Shown: positions 46,065 through 55,290 of the stretch, piece after piece
How the letters are laid out: each line of letters begins with the position of its first letter
How positions within the stretch are numbered: the stretch's first letter is position 1
Assembly (NCBI GenBank): GCA_017435485.1
Contig: JAFSEY010000004.1
Location: 124,001-188,000, forward strand
From: Bacilli bacterium
Lineage (GTDB): Bacteria; Bacillota_I; Bacilli_A; RF39; UBA660
Length of the DNA: 64,000 bases
Direction: 5' to 3'
The notes under the pieces: generated by a model
What the model saw: only the letters and a program-made list of their open reading frames with translations
The model's database searches: none
Told to the model about the DNA's origin: nothing
Made by a program: the position numbers and the translations under genes

Positions 46065-47111
46065 ATGAATTTAGAAGTTAATAGTCATAAGTTTTATTTT
46101 ATATTAATTGTAACTTTTTTTATAAGTTTTATTTTAGTTCCGTTGGCAAGAAAAATTGCTTTTCATGTTAATGCGGTTGATAAACCAAATCATCGAAGAG
46201 TTAATGAAGTGGCTATGCCAACTCAAGGCGGCTTAGCAATATTTGTAACATTTATGATAGGTTTTATGCTATTTGCCGATATGAATGTGCAAATGATTTC
46301 TATTTTGATTGGTGGTTTTATTTTAATATTAACGGGATTTATCGATGGAATAAACTCTATTAAAGCTAGTCATAAAATGTTAGCTCAAATAGGTGCAGCA
46401 GCAGTTGTAGTTTTTTATGGAAAAATATTTTTAAGTGATATTTCATTTTTGGGTTTAGCATTTACGATTCCTAGTCCGTTAAATTATATTTTTTCGATAA
46501 TTTTTATTGTTGGAATTATAAATGCCATAAATTTAATTGATGGACTTGACGGGTTATGTGGTGGGGTATCATCTATATATTTTGCAACAATAGCAATTAT
46601 TGCATTTATCTTAAATAGATATGGTGGGCTTGATATAATGCTTGCTTTAATAATGCTAGGTTCTACGTTAGGATTCTTATTCCATAATTTTCCACCAGCA
46701 TCGATATATTTAGGTGATACTGGAAGTATGTTTTTAGGGTATATGATATCTGTTATTTCTTTATTGGGATTTAAAGTTACAACTTTAACATCTTTAGTTA
46801 TTCCATTAGTAATATTAGCAATTCCAATATTTGATACATTATTGGCAATATTTAGAAGAATATTAAAAGGTGAATCAATTGGAAAACCAGATAAAGAACA
46901 TTTTCATCATCAGTTATTAAAAATGAAATTTTCAACTAGAACAACGGTCTTAATTATATATGCTGTAAATATTTTATTCTCAGTTGTATCTGTTTTATAT
47001 GTAATAGGAGATCCACAGTATGCTATTTTAATTTATGTTTTATTAATGATAATGTTATTATTCCTAGTTTTGAAAACAGATATTTTGTTTGAACACAAGA
47101 AAAATAAGTAA
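46065..47111 (+). CDS. WecA/TagO-type undecaprenyl-phosphate sugar-1-phosphate transferase
   Basis: A 348-residue polytopic enzyme with 10-11 helices, of the MraY/WecA/TagO family that starts lipid-linked glycans. Motifs: VDKPNHRRVNEVAMPTQGGL, NLIDGLDGLCGGVS, FHNFPPASIYLGDTGSMF and the cytoplasmic HFHHQLL. The conserved DD of the first loop reads D94-G95 (GFIDGINSI), a change in a metal- or substrate-binding residue. It is the probable initiating enzyme for the capsule locus downstream. GAGGTAG site; TATACT is 20 nt upstream. Confidence 0.9.
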   Translation: MNLEVNSHKFYFILIVTFFISFILVPLARKIAFHVNAVDKPNHRRVNEVAMPTQGGLAIFVTFMIGFMLFADMNVQMISILIGGFILILTGFIDGINSIKASHKMLAQIGAAAVVVFYGKIFLSDISFLGLAFTIPSPLNYIFSIIFIVGIINAINLIDGLDGLCGGVSSIYFATIAIIAFILNRYGGLDIMLALIMLGSTLGFLFHNFPPASIYLGDTGSMFLGYMISVISLLGFKVTTLTSLVIPLVILAIPIFDTLLAIFRRILKGESIGKPDKEHFHHQLLKMKFSTRTTVLIIYAVNILFSVVSVLYVIGDPQYAILIYVLLMIMLLFLVLKTDILFEHKKNK

Positions 47112-47115
47112 TTTT

Positions 47116-47177
47116 ACTATTTAAAGGTATAAATAGAAAGGTATATTCACCAAAAATGCTTTTAAATAGTTTTTTTT
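47116..47177 (+). terminator. Long-loop terminator
   Basis: ACTATTTAAA (47116-47125) and TTTAAATAGT (47161-47170) pair perfectly across 35 nt, then seven T. The loop holds GGTATA twice. It separates the WecA-like gene from the capsule operon. Confidence 0.68.
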
Positions 47178-47179
47178 AG

Positions 47180-47188
47180 TGGTAAAAT
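47180..47188 (+). promoter_or_regulatory. Extended -10 promoter of the capsule operon
   Basis: TGGTAAAAT, about 12 nt before the AAGGA of the first glycosyltransferase. Confidence 0.45.
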
Positions 47189-47213
47189 GAATATGAAGTA
47201 AGGATGTGATTTT

Positions 47214-48434
47214 ATTAGAATTTTGTTTATAACTTCAGATTATTCAAAACCAGAAAAAGGTTCTAATATATATACGGATTTAGCTGAAGCATTAAAAAAC
47301 AATAACCATGATATAAAAGTTGTGGTTACAGAAGAAAAAAAGAAAATAGATCAAACTACGTTATTTACAGAAAATAATATACCGGTATTAAGAGTTAAAA
47401 CTGGTAATTTATATGAAGTGAGTTTTGTAGAAAAAGCATTAACTTTTTTAACTTTGAGTAGATCGTTAAAAAAAGGAATTGAAAAGTTTTTTGATAACGA
47501 AAAATTTGATTTAGTATTATTTCAATCTCCGCCACTTACAATGTGTAGTGTGGTTAAATGGGCGATGAAAAAGTATAAATGTCCATCATATTTAATGATG
47601 AAAGATATTTTTCCTCAAAATGGTGTAGATATAGGACTTTATAGTAAAAAAAGCCCAATATATAAATATTTTAGATATCGTGAAAAAGGGTTGTATAAAA
47701 TTAGTTCTAAAATTGGTTGTATGTCTGAAGGAAATATCAATTATTTGTTGGAACATAATAAATTTTTAGATAAAGATAAGTTAGAAATTTTTCCGAATAC
47801 TGTAAAAATTACTAATCAATCTAAAGTTAGTAAAACTAAAAGAAAAAAGATAAGAGCAAAATATGGTTTAAATGAAGACGATGTTGTAGCTATTTATGGT
47901 GGAAATTTTGGAAGACCACAAGGTTTAGATTTTTTACTTGATGTTCTAAGGGCATATAAAAATAAAAAGAATGTAAAATTTATCTTAATTGGACGAGGAA
48001 CAGAAAAAGCTAAAATATTTAATGAAGTAAATAATAATGGGTATAAAAATGTCTTAACTTATGATTTTATGCCTCGTGATGATTACGAAGCCTTAACTAG
48101 AGTTTGTGATATTGGATTAATTTTTTTAGATAAAAGGTTTACTATTCCAAATTATCCATCAAAAACACTATCTTATTTTGAATGTTCACTTCCGATAATG
48201 GCAGCTATAGATAAAAATACTGATTATAGCAAACTATTGGAAGATGTTAATTGTGGGTTTTGGGTGGAAAATGGTGATATAAAATCATTTAAAAATAAAT
48301 TTAATCAATTATTAAAAGATAAAAAGTTGCGCAGCACTATGGGCGATAATGGTCATCAACATTTAGTTAATGAATGGAATGTTGAAAAATCAGTAAAAAT
48401 AATAGAAAGATATTTAGGTGAGAAAAATGTTTAA
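47214..48434 (+). CDS. Family 4 glycosyltransferase, WbuB-like; probable ATT start
   Basis: A 406-residue GT-B enzyme. The family start would read RILFITSDYSKPE; that needs an ATT at 47214, 9 nt after AAGGA. The TTG at 47223 would be 18 nt from the ribosome site. C-terminal motifs YGGNFGRPQGLDFLL, FMPRDDYEALTRVCDIGL and YPSKTLSYFECSLPIMA match the WbuB-like transferases found beside CapE-F-G and L-FucNAc clusters. It probably adds FucNAc to the lipid-linked acceptor. Confidence 0.82.
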   Translation: MRILFITSDYSKPEKGSNIYTDLAEALKNNNHDIKVVVTEEKKKIDQTTLFTENNIPVLRVKTGNLYEVSFVEKALTFLTLSRSLKKGIEKFFDNEKFDLVLFQSPPLTMCSVVKWAMKKYKCPSYLMMKDIFPQNGVDIGLYSKKSPIYKYFRYREKGLYKISSKIGCMSEGNINYLLEHNKFLDKDKLEIFPNTVKITNQSKVSKTKRKKIRAKYGLNEDDVVAIYGGNFGRPQGLDFLLDVLRAYKNKKNVKFILIGRGTEKAKIFNEVNNNGYKNVLTYDFMPRDDYEALTRVCDIGLIFLDKRFTIPNYPSKTLSYFECSLPIMAAIDKNTDYSKLLEDVNCGFWVENGDIKSFKNKFNQLLKDKKLRSTMGDNGHQHLVNEWNVEKSVKIIERYLGEKNV

Positions 48435-49422
48435 AGATAAAGTATTATTAATAACAGGAGGTACAGGTTCGTTTGGGAATGCTGTATTAAATAGATTTTT
48501 AGATTCAGATTTAAAAGAAATTAGAATTTTTTCAAGAGATGAAAAAAAACAAGAAGATATGCGTATTAAATATAAAAATGATAAAATCAAATTTTATATT
48601 GGCGATGTTAGAGATTATAGAAGTATAGATGATGCTATGGATGGTGTAGATTATATTTTCCATGCAGCAGCATTAAAGCAAGTTCCTTCATGTGAATTTT
48701 TTCCGGTTCAGGCTGTAAAGACGAATGTTTTGGGAACAGAAAATGTTTTAGAAGCAGCTATTAACCATGGGGTAAAAAAGGTAATTGTTTTAAGTACAGA
48801 TAAAGCTGCATATCCAATTAATGCTATGGGTATGAGTAAGGCGATGATGGAAAAAGTTGCTGTAGCTAAAGGTAGAGATTTACCAGAAGGGAAAACAGTT
48901 ATTTGTCGTACTAGATATGGTAATGTTATGGCTAGCCGTGGTTCAGTTATTCCTCTATTCTGTGATCAAATTGCTGAAGGAAAACCACTTACAATTACAA
49001 ATCCAGAAATGACTAGATTTATGATGACTCTAGAAGATGCTGTAGATTTAGTTGTTTATGCATTTGAACATGGAGAACAAGGCGATTTGTTTGTTCAAAA
49101 AGCACCAGCAGCAACTATTGATGTATTAGCACAAGCTGTAAAAGAATTAAAAAATAGCGATGTGCCTATAAATTGTATTGGAACAAGACACGGTGAAAAG
49201 TTATATGAAGTATTAGTTACTAAAGAAGAAATGGTAAATGCTATTGATATGGGTGACTATTATAGAGTTCCTGCTGATAATAGAAATTTAAATTATCAAA
49301 AATATACTAATGAAGGTAATGCTGATTTAAATGATATAGAAGAATATAATTCACATAATACTAATAGATTAGATGTTGAAGGAATGAAAACTTTATTAAA
49401 AAAATTAGATTTATTTAAATAA
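48427..49422 (+). CDS. capE: UDP-GlcNAc C4,6-dehydratase/C5-epimerase, CapE type
   Basis: A 331-residue extended SDR. ATG at 48427 follows TAGGTGAG, with an 8-nt overlap. It has TGGTGSFGNAVLNRF for NAD(P), and MGMSKAMMEK where most SDRs have YxxxK, as reported for CapE, which uses Met-Lys. It makes UDP-2-acetamido-2,6-dideoxy-beta-L-arabino-hexulose, the first step to UDP-N-acetyl-L-fucosamine. Confidence 0.92.
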   Translation: MFKDKVLLITGGTGSFGNAVLNRFLDSDLKEIRIFSRDEKKQEDMRIKYKNDKIKFYIGDVRDYRSIDDAMDGVDYIFHAAALKQVPSCEFFPVQAVKTNVLGTENVLEAAINHGVKKVIVLSTDKAAYPINAMGMSKAMMEKVAVAKGRDLPEGKTVICRTRYGNVMASRGSVIPLFCDQIAEGKPLTITNPEMTRFMMTLEDAVDLVVYAFEHGEQGDLFVQKAPAATIDVLAQAVKELKNSDVPINCIGTRHGEKLYEVLVTKEEMVNAIDMGDYYRVPADNRNLNYQKYTNEGNADLNDIEEYNSHNTNRLDVEGMKTLLKKLDLFK

Positions 49423-49433
49423 TAGAGGTGCAC

Positions 49434-50537
49434 ATGAAAGTATTAATAACAGGAAGTAAAGGATTTATAGGAAAAAATTTAGTATCACATTTACAAGAGC
49501 AAGAAAATATTGAAATTATTTCTTTTGATGTAGAAGATAATTTTGAAAAAATAGAAGAAAATATTGATTCAATTGATTTTATTTTTCATCTTGCTGGTGT
49601 AAATAGACCGCAAAATCCAGAAGAATTTTATACTGGAAACAGCGATCTTACTAAAAAAATTGTTGATTTAATAAAAGATAAAAACATACCTTTTTTAGTT
49701 ACTTCAAGTATCCAAGCAGTTCGCGATAATGATTACGGTAAAAGTAAAAAGATTGCTGAAGACTATATAATTAACAATTTAGAAAATTATTATGTTTATC
49801 GATTACATAATGTTTTTGGTAAGTGGTGTAAACCAAACTATAACTCCGTAATAGCTACTTTTTGTTATAATATTGCTCATGATTTAGATATTACTGTTAA
49901 TGATCCAAGTGCGGAATTAGAACTTATATATATTGATGATATTATTTATGAATTTATTAGGGTTTTAAAGGGAATTGACCCAGACGAAAAACAAGATAAT
50001 TATTGTTATATAAACCCAAGATATAAAGTCACATTAGACTATATAACTAAAAAAATATATGAATTTAAAGATAGTATGAATTCAATATATGTTCCAAATA
50101 CTGGAAATGACTTTATCAAAAAGCTGTATGCAACATACGTAAGTTATGTTGATACTGATAAAACATTTGTTAAAGCTGTAAAAAATGTAGATGAACGTGG
50201 AGCATTTATAGAATTAATGCGTACATATGAGTGTGGACAATTTTCAGTATCATTTAGTAAACCGGGAATTGTAAGAGGAAACCACTATCACCATACTAAA
50301 ATGGAAAGATTTATTGTTATTAAAGGTAAAGCCAAAATTAGTTTTAGTAGTGTAATTAATAATGATAAATATTCATTTATAGTAGATGATAGTGAAATTA
50401 AAATTGTTACAATTCCAGTAGGGTATACTCATAATATTGAAAATATTGGTGATGATGAAATGATTCTAGCTATATGGTGTAATGAATTATTTGATAAAGA
50501 ACATCCAGATACTTATTTTAAGAGAGTGGAAGAATAA
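49434..50537 (+). CDS. capF: CapF bifunctional epimerase/reductase
   Basis: A 367-residue protein. ATG at 49434 after AGAGGTG. N-terminal SDR (ITGSKGFIGKNL, YGKSKKIAEDY) reduces the keto intermediate; the C-terminal cupin (RGNHYHHTKMERFIVIKGKA, then PVGYTHNIENIGDDE) carries the zinc-binding C3-epimerase site. This SDR-cupin order is diagnostic for CapF, the second step to UDP-FucNAc. A terminator follows. Confidence 0.94.
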   Translation: MKVLITGSKGFIGKNLVSHLQEQENIEIISFDVEDNFEKIEENIDSIDFIFHLAGVNRPQNPEEFYTGNSDLTKKIVDLIKDKNIPFLVTSSIQAVRDNDYGKSKKIAEDYIINNLENYYVYRLHNVFGKWCKPNYNSVIATFCYNIAHDLDITVNDPSAELELIYIDDIIYEFIRVLKGIDPDEKQDNYCYINPRYKVTLDYITKKIYEFKDSMNSIYVPNTGNDFIKKLYATYVSYVDTDKTFVKAVKNVDERGAFIELMRTYECGQFSVSFSKPGIVRGNHYHHTKMERFIVIKGKAKISFSSVINNDKYSFIVDDSEIKIVTIPVGYTHNIENIGDDEMILAIWCNELFDKEHPDTYFKRVEE

Positions 50538-50542
50538 AGTTC

Positions 50543-50578
50543 AAAGTAACTAATAATTTTGATATTAGTTGCTTTTTT
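50543..50578 (+). terminator. Rho-independent terminator after capF
   Basis: AAAGTAACTAATA and TATTAGTTGCTTT form a 13-bp stem with one G-U pair and a T run. It splits the capsule locus into two transcripts. Confidence 0.83.
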
Positions 50579-50642
50579 ATTAGAATTTATTAACAAAAAA
50601 GCCAGTTTCTTTATAAAAATAATATTTTTTATAATATTTATA

Positions 50643-50651
50643 TGATATAAT
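50643..50651 (+). promoter_or_regulatory. Extended -10 promoter of capG
   Basis: TGATATAAT about 25 nt before AGGTGG. Confidence 0.6.
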
Positions 50652-50685
50652 TATTTTAGAATGTTTTTATAGTTAGGTGGTAATA

Positions 50686-51810
50686 ATGAATAAATTAAAA
50701 GTTATGGTTGTAGTAGGTACTAGACCAGAAATTATTAGATTATCAGAAGTTCTTAAAGCAGTTGATAAATATTTTGAATTAATTTTAGTTCATACTGGAC
50801 AAAATTATGATTATACTTTAAATCAAGTGTTTTTTGAAGAGTTTGGATTAAAAGAACCTGATTATTATTTGGATTCTCCAGGTAAACACCTAGGTGAAAC
50901 CGTTGGAAATATTATTTCAAAAAGTTATGAAGTTATAAGAGAAGTTAAACCGGATGCTTTACTTGTATTAGGTGATACAAATAGTTGTTTGGCTGCTTAT
51001 TCCGCTAAAAGATTAAAAGTACCTATTTTCCATATGGAAGCTGGTAATAGATGCTTTGATTTTAATGTTCCAGAAGAAATCAATAGAAGAGTAGTGGACC
51101 ATGTAAGTGATGTTAATTTGGCTTATACAGAAAATGCCAGAAGATATTTAATTAATGAAGGAATTAAAAATGATTTTCTTTATGTTACTGGATCGCCAAT
51201 GGCTGAAGTCCTTATGAAGAATATGGAAAATATTAATAAATCTAATATTTTGGAAAAATTAAGTTTAAAAGAAAAAGACTATTTTGTAGTAAGTGCACAT
51301 AGAGAAGAGAACATTGACATAGATAAAAACTTTGAAAAACTTGTTAATAGTTTAAATAAAGTTGCAGAAACTTATGGTAAGAAAATTATTTTCTCGACAC
51401 ATCCAAGAACAGCAAAACGGATCAAAGAAAAAGGCGTTAAGTTTAATGATTTAATTATTAATATGGAACCTATGGGATTCTTTGATTATGTTAATTTACA
51501 AAAAAATGCCTTCTGTGTTTTATCTGATAGTGGAACTATTCCAGAAGAAAGTGCTGTATTAAATTTCCCGGGTATTACTTTAAGAAATAGTACAGAACGA
51601 CCTGAATCGTTAGATGCAGGAAGTATGGTTCTAGGTGGAATAAATGAAAGAGATGTATTAAATGCTATAGAAATAGCAGTTAATTCTCATGTGGATGGAA
51701 GAGAAAATCCAGTAAAAGATTATAAAGATACTAATGTGTCTTTAAAAGTAGTTAATATTATTCAAAGCTACTATAATATAATCAATGAAAGAACTTGGAA
51801 GAAAAATTAA
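50686..51810 (+). CDS. capG: CapG/WecB UDP-N-acetylhexosamine 2-epimerase
   Basis: A 374-residue epimerase. ATG at 50686 lies 5 nt after AGGTGG. Motifs VVVGTRPEIIRLS, VHTGQNYDYTLNQVFF, GDTNSCLAAY, HMEAGNRCFD and SDSGTIPEES. It is the WecB group; next to capE and capF it is best read as CapG, the last step to UDP-N-acetyl-L-fucosamine. Confidence 0.93.
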   Translation: MNKLKVMVVVGTRPEIIRLSEVLKAVDKYFELILVHTGQNYDYTLNQVFFEEFGLKEPDYYLDSPGKHLGETVGNIISKSYEVIREVKPDALLVLGDTNSCLAAYSAKRLKVPIFHMEAGNRCFDFNVPEEINRRVVDHVSDVNLAYTENARRYLINEGIKNDFLYVTGSPMAEVLMKNMENINKSNILEKLSLKEKDYFVVSAHREENIDIDKNFEKLVNSLNKVAETYGKKIIFSTHPRTAKRIKEKGVKFNDLIINMEPMGFFDYVNLQKNAFCVLSDSGTIPEESAVLNFPGITLRNSTERPESLDAGSMVLGGINERDVLNAIEIAVNSHVDGRENPVKDYKDTNVSLKVVNIIQSYYNIINERTWKKN

Positions 51811-51859
51811 TACTTTATATATTTAATATTTATTGATAGCAATAGGAGTTGTATAAGTA

Positions 51860-52831
51860 ATGACAAAAATAAGTGTAATTTCTCCAGTATATAATGGCCA
51901 AAAATACATTAAAAATTTTATTAAATCTTTAAAAAATCAAACATTTATGGATTTTGAATTATTATTGATTAATGATGGCTCTACGGATAATACTTATGAA
52001 ATAGCAAATCAAGAATTAAAAAAAAGTCAATTAAAATATAAAATAATTAATAAGAAAAACGGAGGACAGTCATCAGCTAGAAATTTAGGGATAGAAAAGG
52101 CAAAAGGAGAATATATAGTTCTATTAGACTCTGATGATACAATTCAAAAGAAATATTTGGAAAATATGTATCAAATGGCATTGAAGTTCGATTGTAGTGT
52201 AGTAATTTGTGATCTTAATAGGGTAGATGATAGTAATATTTTTGAAGAATCCAATGACGATTTAAAATATGATTTAAAAACTGGTAAAGAGTTTATGGTG
52301 GATTTTATAAAACATTATATTGAGATCGGGCCTTGTTCTTTGATGATAAGTAATGAATTTATTAAAGAAATCTCTCTGCGTTTTAATGAAAAATCTAGAT
52401 ACAGTGAAGAACATATTTTTATTTGTCATTTATTACATGAAGCTAAGAATGTAGTTCATTTAAAACAAAAACTTTATAATTATTGTTTAAGATCTGGTTC
52501 AGTTAGCACTGGAGCGTCGGTTGATAAAATTTTAAATGGTTATAATGAAATAATTAATTCAAATATAAAATATAAAAAATGTAATTGTAAGTATTGTAAA
52601 GAATATAATAAATTTGCTATGCCTAGATGGATATTAGCAACAGCAAGGTTTTCTTCAAAAAATATGAGTTATAAATATTACAAAGAATTAATGTTAAAAT
52701 TAGAATATAAAAGTAATTTGAAAAAATTGTATGATTTTCCAAGCTTTATAATAAGAATATCTTCAAAATTGTTAAACTTTAATCTTTTTATTGCTTATAT
52801 TTTTTTTAGATTATGGGGTGGCAATAAATGA
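51860..52831 (+). CDS. Family 2 glycosyltransferase
   Basis: A 323-residue GT-A enzyme. SVISPVYNGQKYI, LLINDGSTDNT, GGQSSARNLGIEKAKGEYI and LLDSDD are typical of GT2. AGGAG site. The C-terminal 60 residues are basic and may lie on the membrane. The donor sugar is unknown. Confidence 0.9.
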   Translation: MTKISVISPVYNGQKYIKNFIKSLKNQTFMDFELLLINDGSTDNTYEIANQELKKSQLKYKIINKKNGGQSSARNLGIEKAKGEYIVLLDSDDTIQKKYLENMYQMALKFDCSVVICDLNRVDDSNIFEESNDDLKYDLKTGKEFMVDFIKHYIEIGPCSLMISNEFIKEISLRFNEKSRYSEEHIFICHLLHEAKNVVHLKQKLYNYCLRSGSVSTGASVDKILNGYNEIINSNIKYKKCNCKYCKEYNKFAMPRWILATARFSSKNMSYKYYKELMLKLEYKSNLKKLYDFPSFIIRISSKLLNFNLFIAYIFFRLWGGNK

Positions 52832-55290
52832 AAATATTATATATTTGCAATTTTGTAGATAAAAATTATTTTAACGATATTTTTAATAAAGCCTTGGAAA
52901 AACCAATTCAAAGTATTCAAAAGTTTAATGAATTATTTGTTGAAGGTATACGAAAAAATAAAGATGTAGAAAGTATAAATATATTATCTCATGCTCCAGT
53001 TAATAGAAAAACATCTAAAAAATATTTCTGGAAAGGTAAATCTTTAGAAGATGGAAATATTAAATATAGTTATATTCCCTTTATAAACATTAAAATATTA
53101 AAACAAATCTGTTTGTTTATAATGAGTATTTTTTGTGTATTATTTTGGAATGTAAAATACATCAATAAAAACAGGACTATTATAGTGGATGGTTTTGTTC
53201 CAGTAATTTCTACAGTTGCTGTAATAATTGGTAAAATTTTTAATATAAGGATTATATCTCTTTATACTGATATTGTTAAGTTTGATGCAAATGATACGTT
53301 TGTTAAAAAAAATTTTGGGCGAAATTTTATTAAAAAGGTAATTAATATAGGAGATGTTATTAATTTAAAGTTTACTGATATGTTCATATTATTAACATTG
53401 CAAATGAATGAAATAATTAATAAAAATAATAAACCTTTTATTGTTATAGAAGGTTTTGTGGATAGTAAGTTTAACCCTCAAAAAAATGTTGAAAAGAAAA
53501 AAGCAATTATGTATGCTGGTGGATTATACGAAAAATATGGTGTAAAATTATTAATCGATTCATTTATCGAATGGGATAATTCTGAATATGAATTATGGTT
53601 ATGTGGCGGTAATGGAGATTTAATTGATTATATAAATAATTTAAATTATAAAAATATTGTATATTATGGAGCTTTACCAAATGATAAAATTGTAGAAATG
53701 GAGCAAGCTTCTACTTTATTAGTTAATCCTAGATTTAGTAATGAGGAATATACTAAATATTCATTTCCTTCAAAAAATATGGAATATATGATATCTGGGA
53801 CACCTGTTTTAACAACTAAGCTTCCGGGAATGAAAAAAGAATACTATGATTATGTTTATTTGATAGAAGAAGAAACTAAAAATGGATTTATTAGTAAATT
53901 TAAGGAAATAACAAAAAAAACAACAAAAGAATTGCAAGCATTTGGAAAAAAGAGCCAAGATTTCGTTTTAAAAGAAAAGAATAATATAATTCAAGCAAAA
54001 AAAATTATAGATAAAATAAAAAAAGTTAAAATAAAAAAGAGAACTGCAAAAGATAAATTAGTGTTTTTTTATATAGCTGTTAGTATTATTTTTTTGTTTC
54101 TTTCTATGGCAAATGTTTATGGATTATATAAAGTATCTTTAAAAACTTATTTTATTTATATTGTTAGCATAATTTTCTTGATTTTGGGGTTAAAAATTAA
54201 ATTAAAAGAAAAGCAAATTAATAAGAAAGATAAAAAAAGTATTATAGATGTAACTATTAAAATGTTTGATTCGGAAATTTTTAGAATAATTATATTGTGT
54301 TGTATGTTTATAATAATGGGATATTTTCTTAAATATTTATTTATTATAAAAGATTTACCGGCTTCGGAAATTAGAATGGCAGCTTTTGATAAATTATATA
54401 GTAATGCATATGATGCTGTATTTTACTTATATGTTGTTAATAATATAAATGTTTTATTTACGATATTAATTCCATTATTAATTTTTGATAATTCTTTAAA
54501 ACATAAACATATAAAATTTAATTTATGTGTAATGATTATTTCTTTTATTTTGTTTAGTTTAATTGGATTTGGTAGATTAAATTTTTTGAATATAATATTA
54601 GCTTTTCTTTTTGTAGGTTTATATTTTGTAAAATTTGAAAATATTTTTAAAAAGAAAAATCTATTGTATTTTATAGCTGGTATTTTATTGATTTTTATTG
54701 TATCGATGCTATTTATTTATATTAGAGTTTTTAGTTCTAATCAATCTAATGGTTTATTTAGTTTAATTAATTATCAAACAAAACAAATTTTTGAATATTT
54801 TTTAGGCTCTTTTAGAGCATTAGATGTATTTATAAGTAATGGTTTTAATGGGATTTCTAGATATTCTTTTGGTCGCGCAACTTTTGCGGGCATTGATGAA
54901 ATAGTTTTATATCCAATAAAATTCTTTGGAATTGAAGTATTAAGCTTTAATCAAATTGTTTCACCTTTAACTCAAGAGGGAATAGCGGTGGGTTATAATA
55001 CACCATATTATAATGCCTTTTATACATCAATTATGAATTATTATTTAGATTTTGGATTTTTAGGAGTTTGTTTGTTCTCCTATTTACATGGTTTATTTAT
55101 AAATTATATATTTAAATTATATAATAATCGTGAAACAATCATATCTAAGGTTTTAATTGTTTTGGTATCTATTAATTTGTTTATGGGGATTTTAAAATGG
55201 AATTATCAAGCCGGTAATATGACATTTTTAATAATATTAATGATATTGTTTGAAAATTTTAGTATTCTTAAAGAAAGGAAAATAAAATGA
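52828..55290 (+). CDS. Fusion of GT-B glycosyltransferase and Wzy-like polysaccharide polymerase
   Basis: An 820-residue protein; ATGA overlap with the GT2 gene. Residues 1-400 are a glycosyltransferase with MYAGGLYEKYGVKLLIDSF, NYKNIVYYGALPNDKIVEME and PSKNMEYMISGTPVLTTKL. After a lysine-rich linker at about 400-420, about ten transmembrane helices follow (411 onward) with the large outside loop (LTQEGIAVGYNTPYYNAFYT) typical of O-antigen/oligosaccharide repeat polymerases. The frame is continuous and the two parts are not usually fused. Confidence 0.85.
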   Translation: MKILYICNFVDKNYFNDIFNKALEKPIQSIQKFNELFVEGIRKNKDVESINILSHAPVNRKTSKKYFWKGKSLEDGNIKYSYIPFINIKILKQICLFIMSIFCVLFWNVKYINKNRTIIVDGFVPVISTVAVIIGKIFNIRIISLYTDIVKFDANDTFVKKNFGRNFIKKVINIGDVINLKFTDMFILLTLQMNEIINKNNKPFIVIEGFVDSKFNPQKNVEKKKAIMYAGGLYEKYGVKLLIDSFIEWDNSEYELWLCGGNGDLIDYINNLNYKNIVYYGALPNDKIVEMEQASTLLVNPRFSNEEYTKYSFPSKNMEYMISGTPVLTTKLPGMKKEYYDYVYLIEEETKNGFISKFKEITKKTTKELQAFGKKSQDFVLKEKNNIIQAKKIIDKIKKVKIKKRTAKDKLVFFYIAVSIIFLFLSMANVYGLYKVSLKTYFIYIVSIIFLILGLKIKLKEKQINKKDKKSIIDVTIKMFDSEIFRIIILCCMFIIMGYFLKYLFIIKDLPASEIRMAAFDKLYSNAYDAVFYLYVVNNINVLFTILIPLLIFDNSLKHKHIKFNLCVMIISFILFSLIGFGRLNFLNIILAFLFVGLYFVKFENIFKKKNLLYFIAGILLIFIVSMLFIYIRVFSSNQSNGLFSLINYQTKQIFEYFLGSFRALDVFISNGFNGISRYSFGRATFAGIDEIVLYPIKFFGIEVLSFNQIVSPLTQEGIAVGYNTPYYNAFYTSIMNYYLDFGFLGVCLFSYLHGLFINYIFKLYNNRETIISKVLIVLVSINLFMGILKWNYQAGNMTFLIILMILFENFSILKERKIK

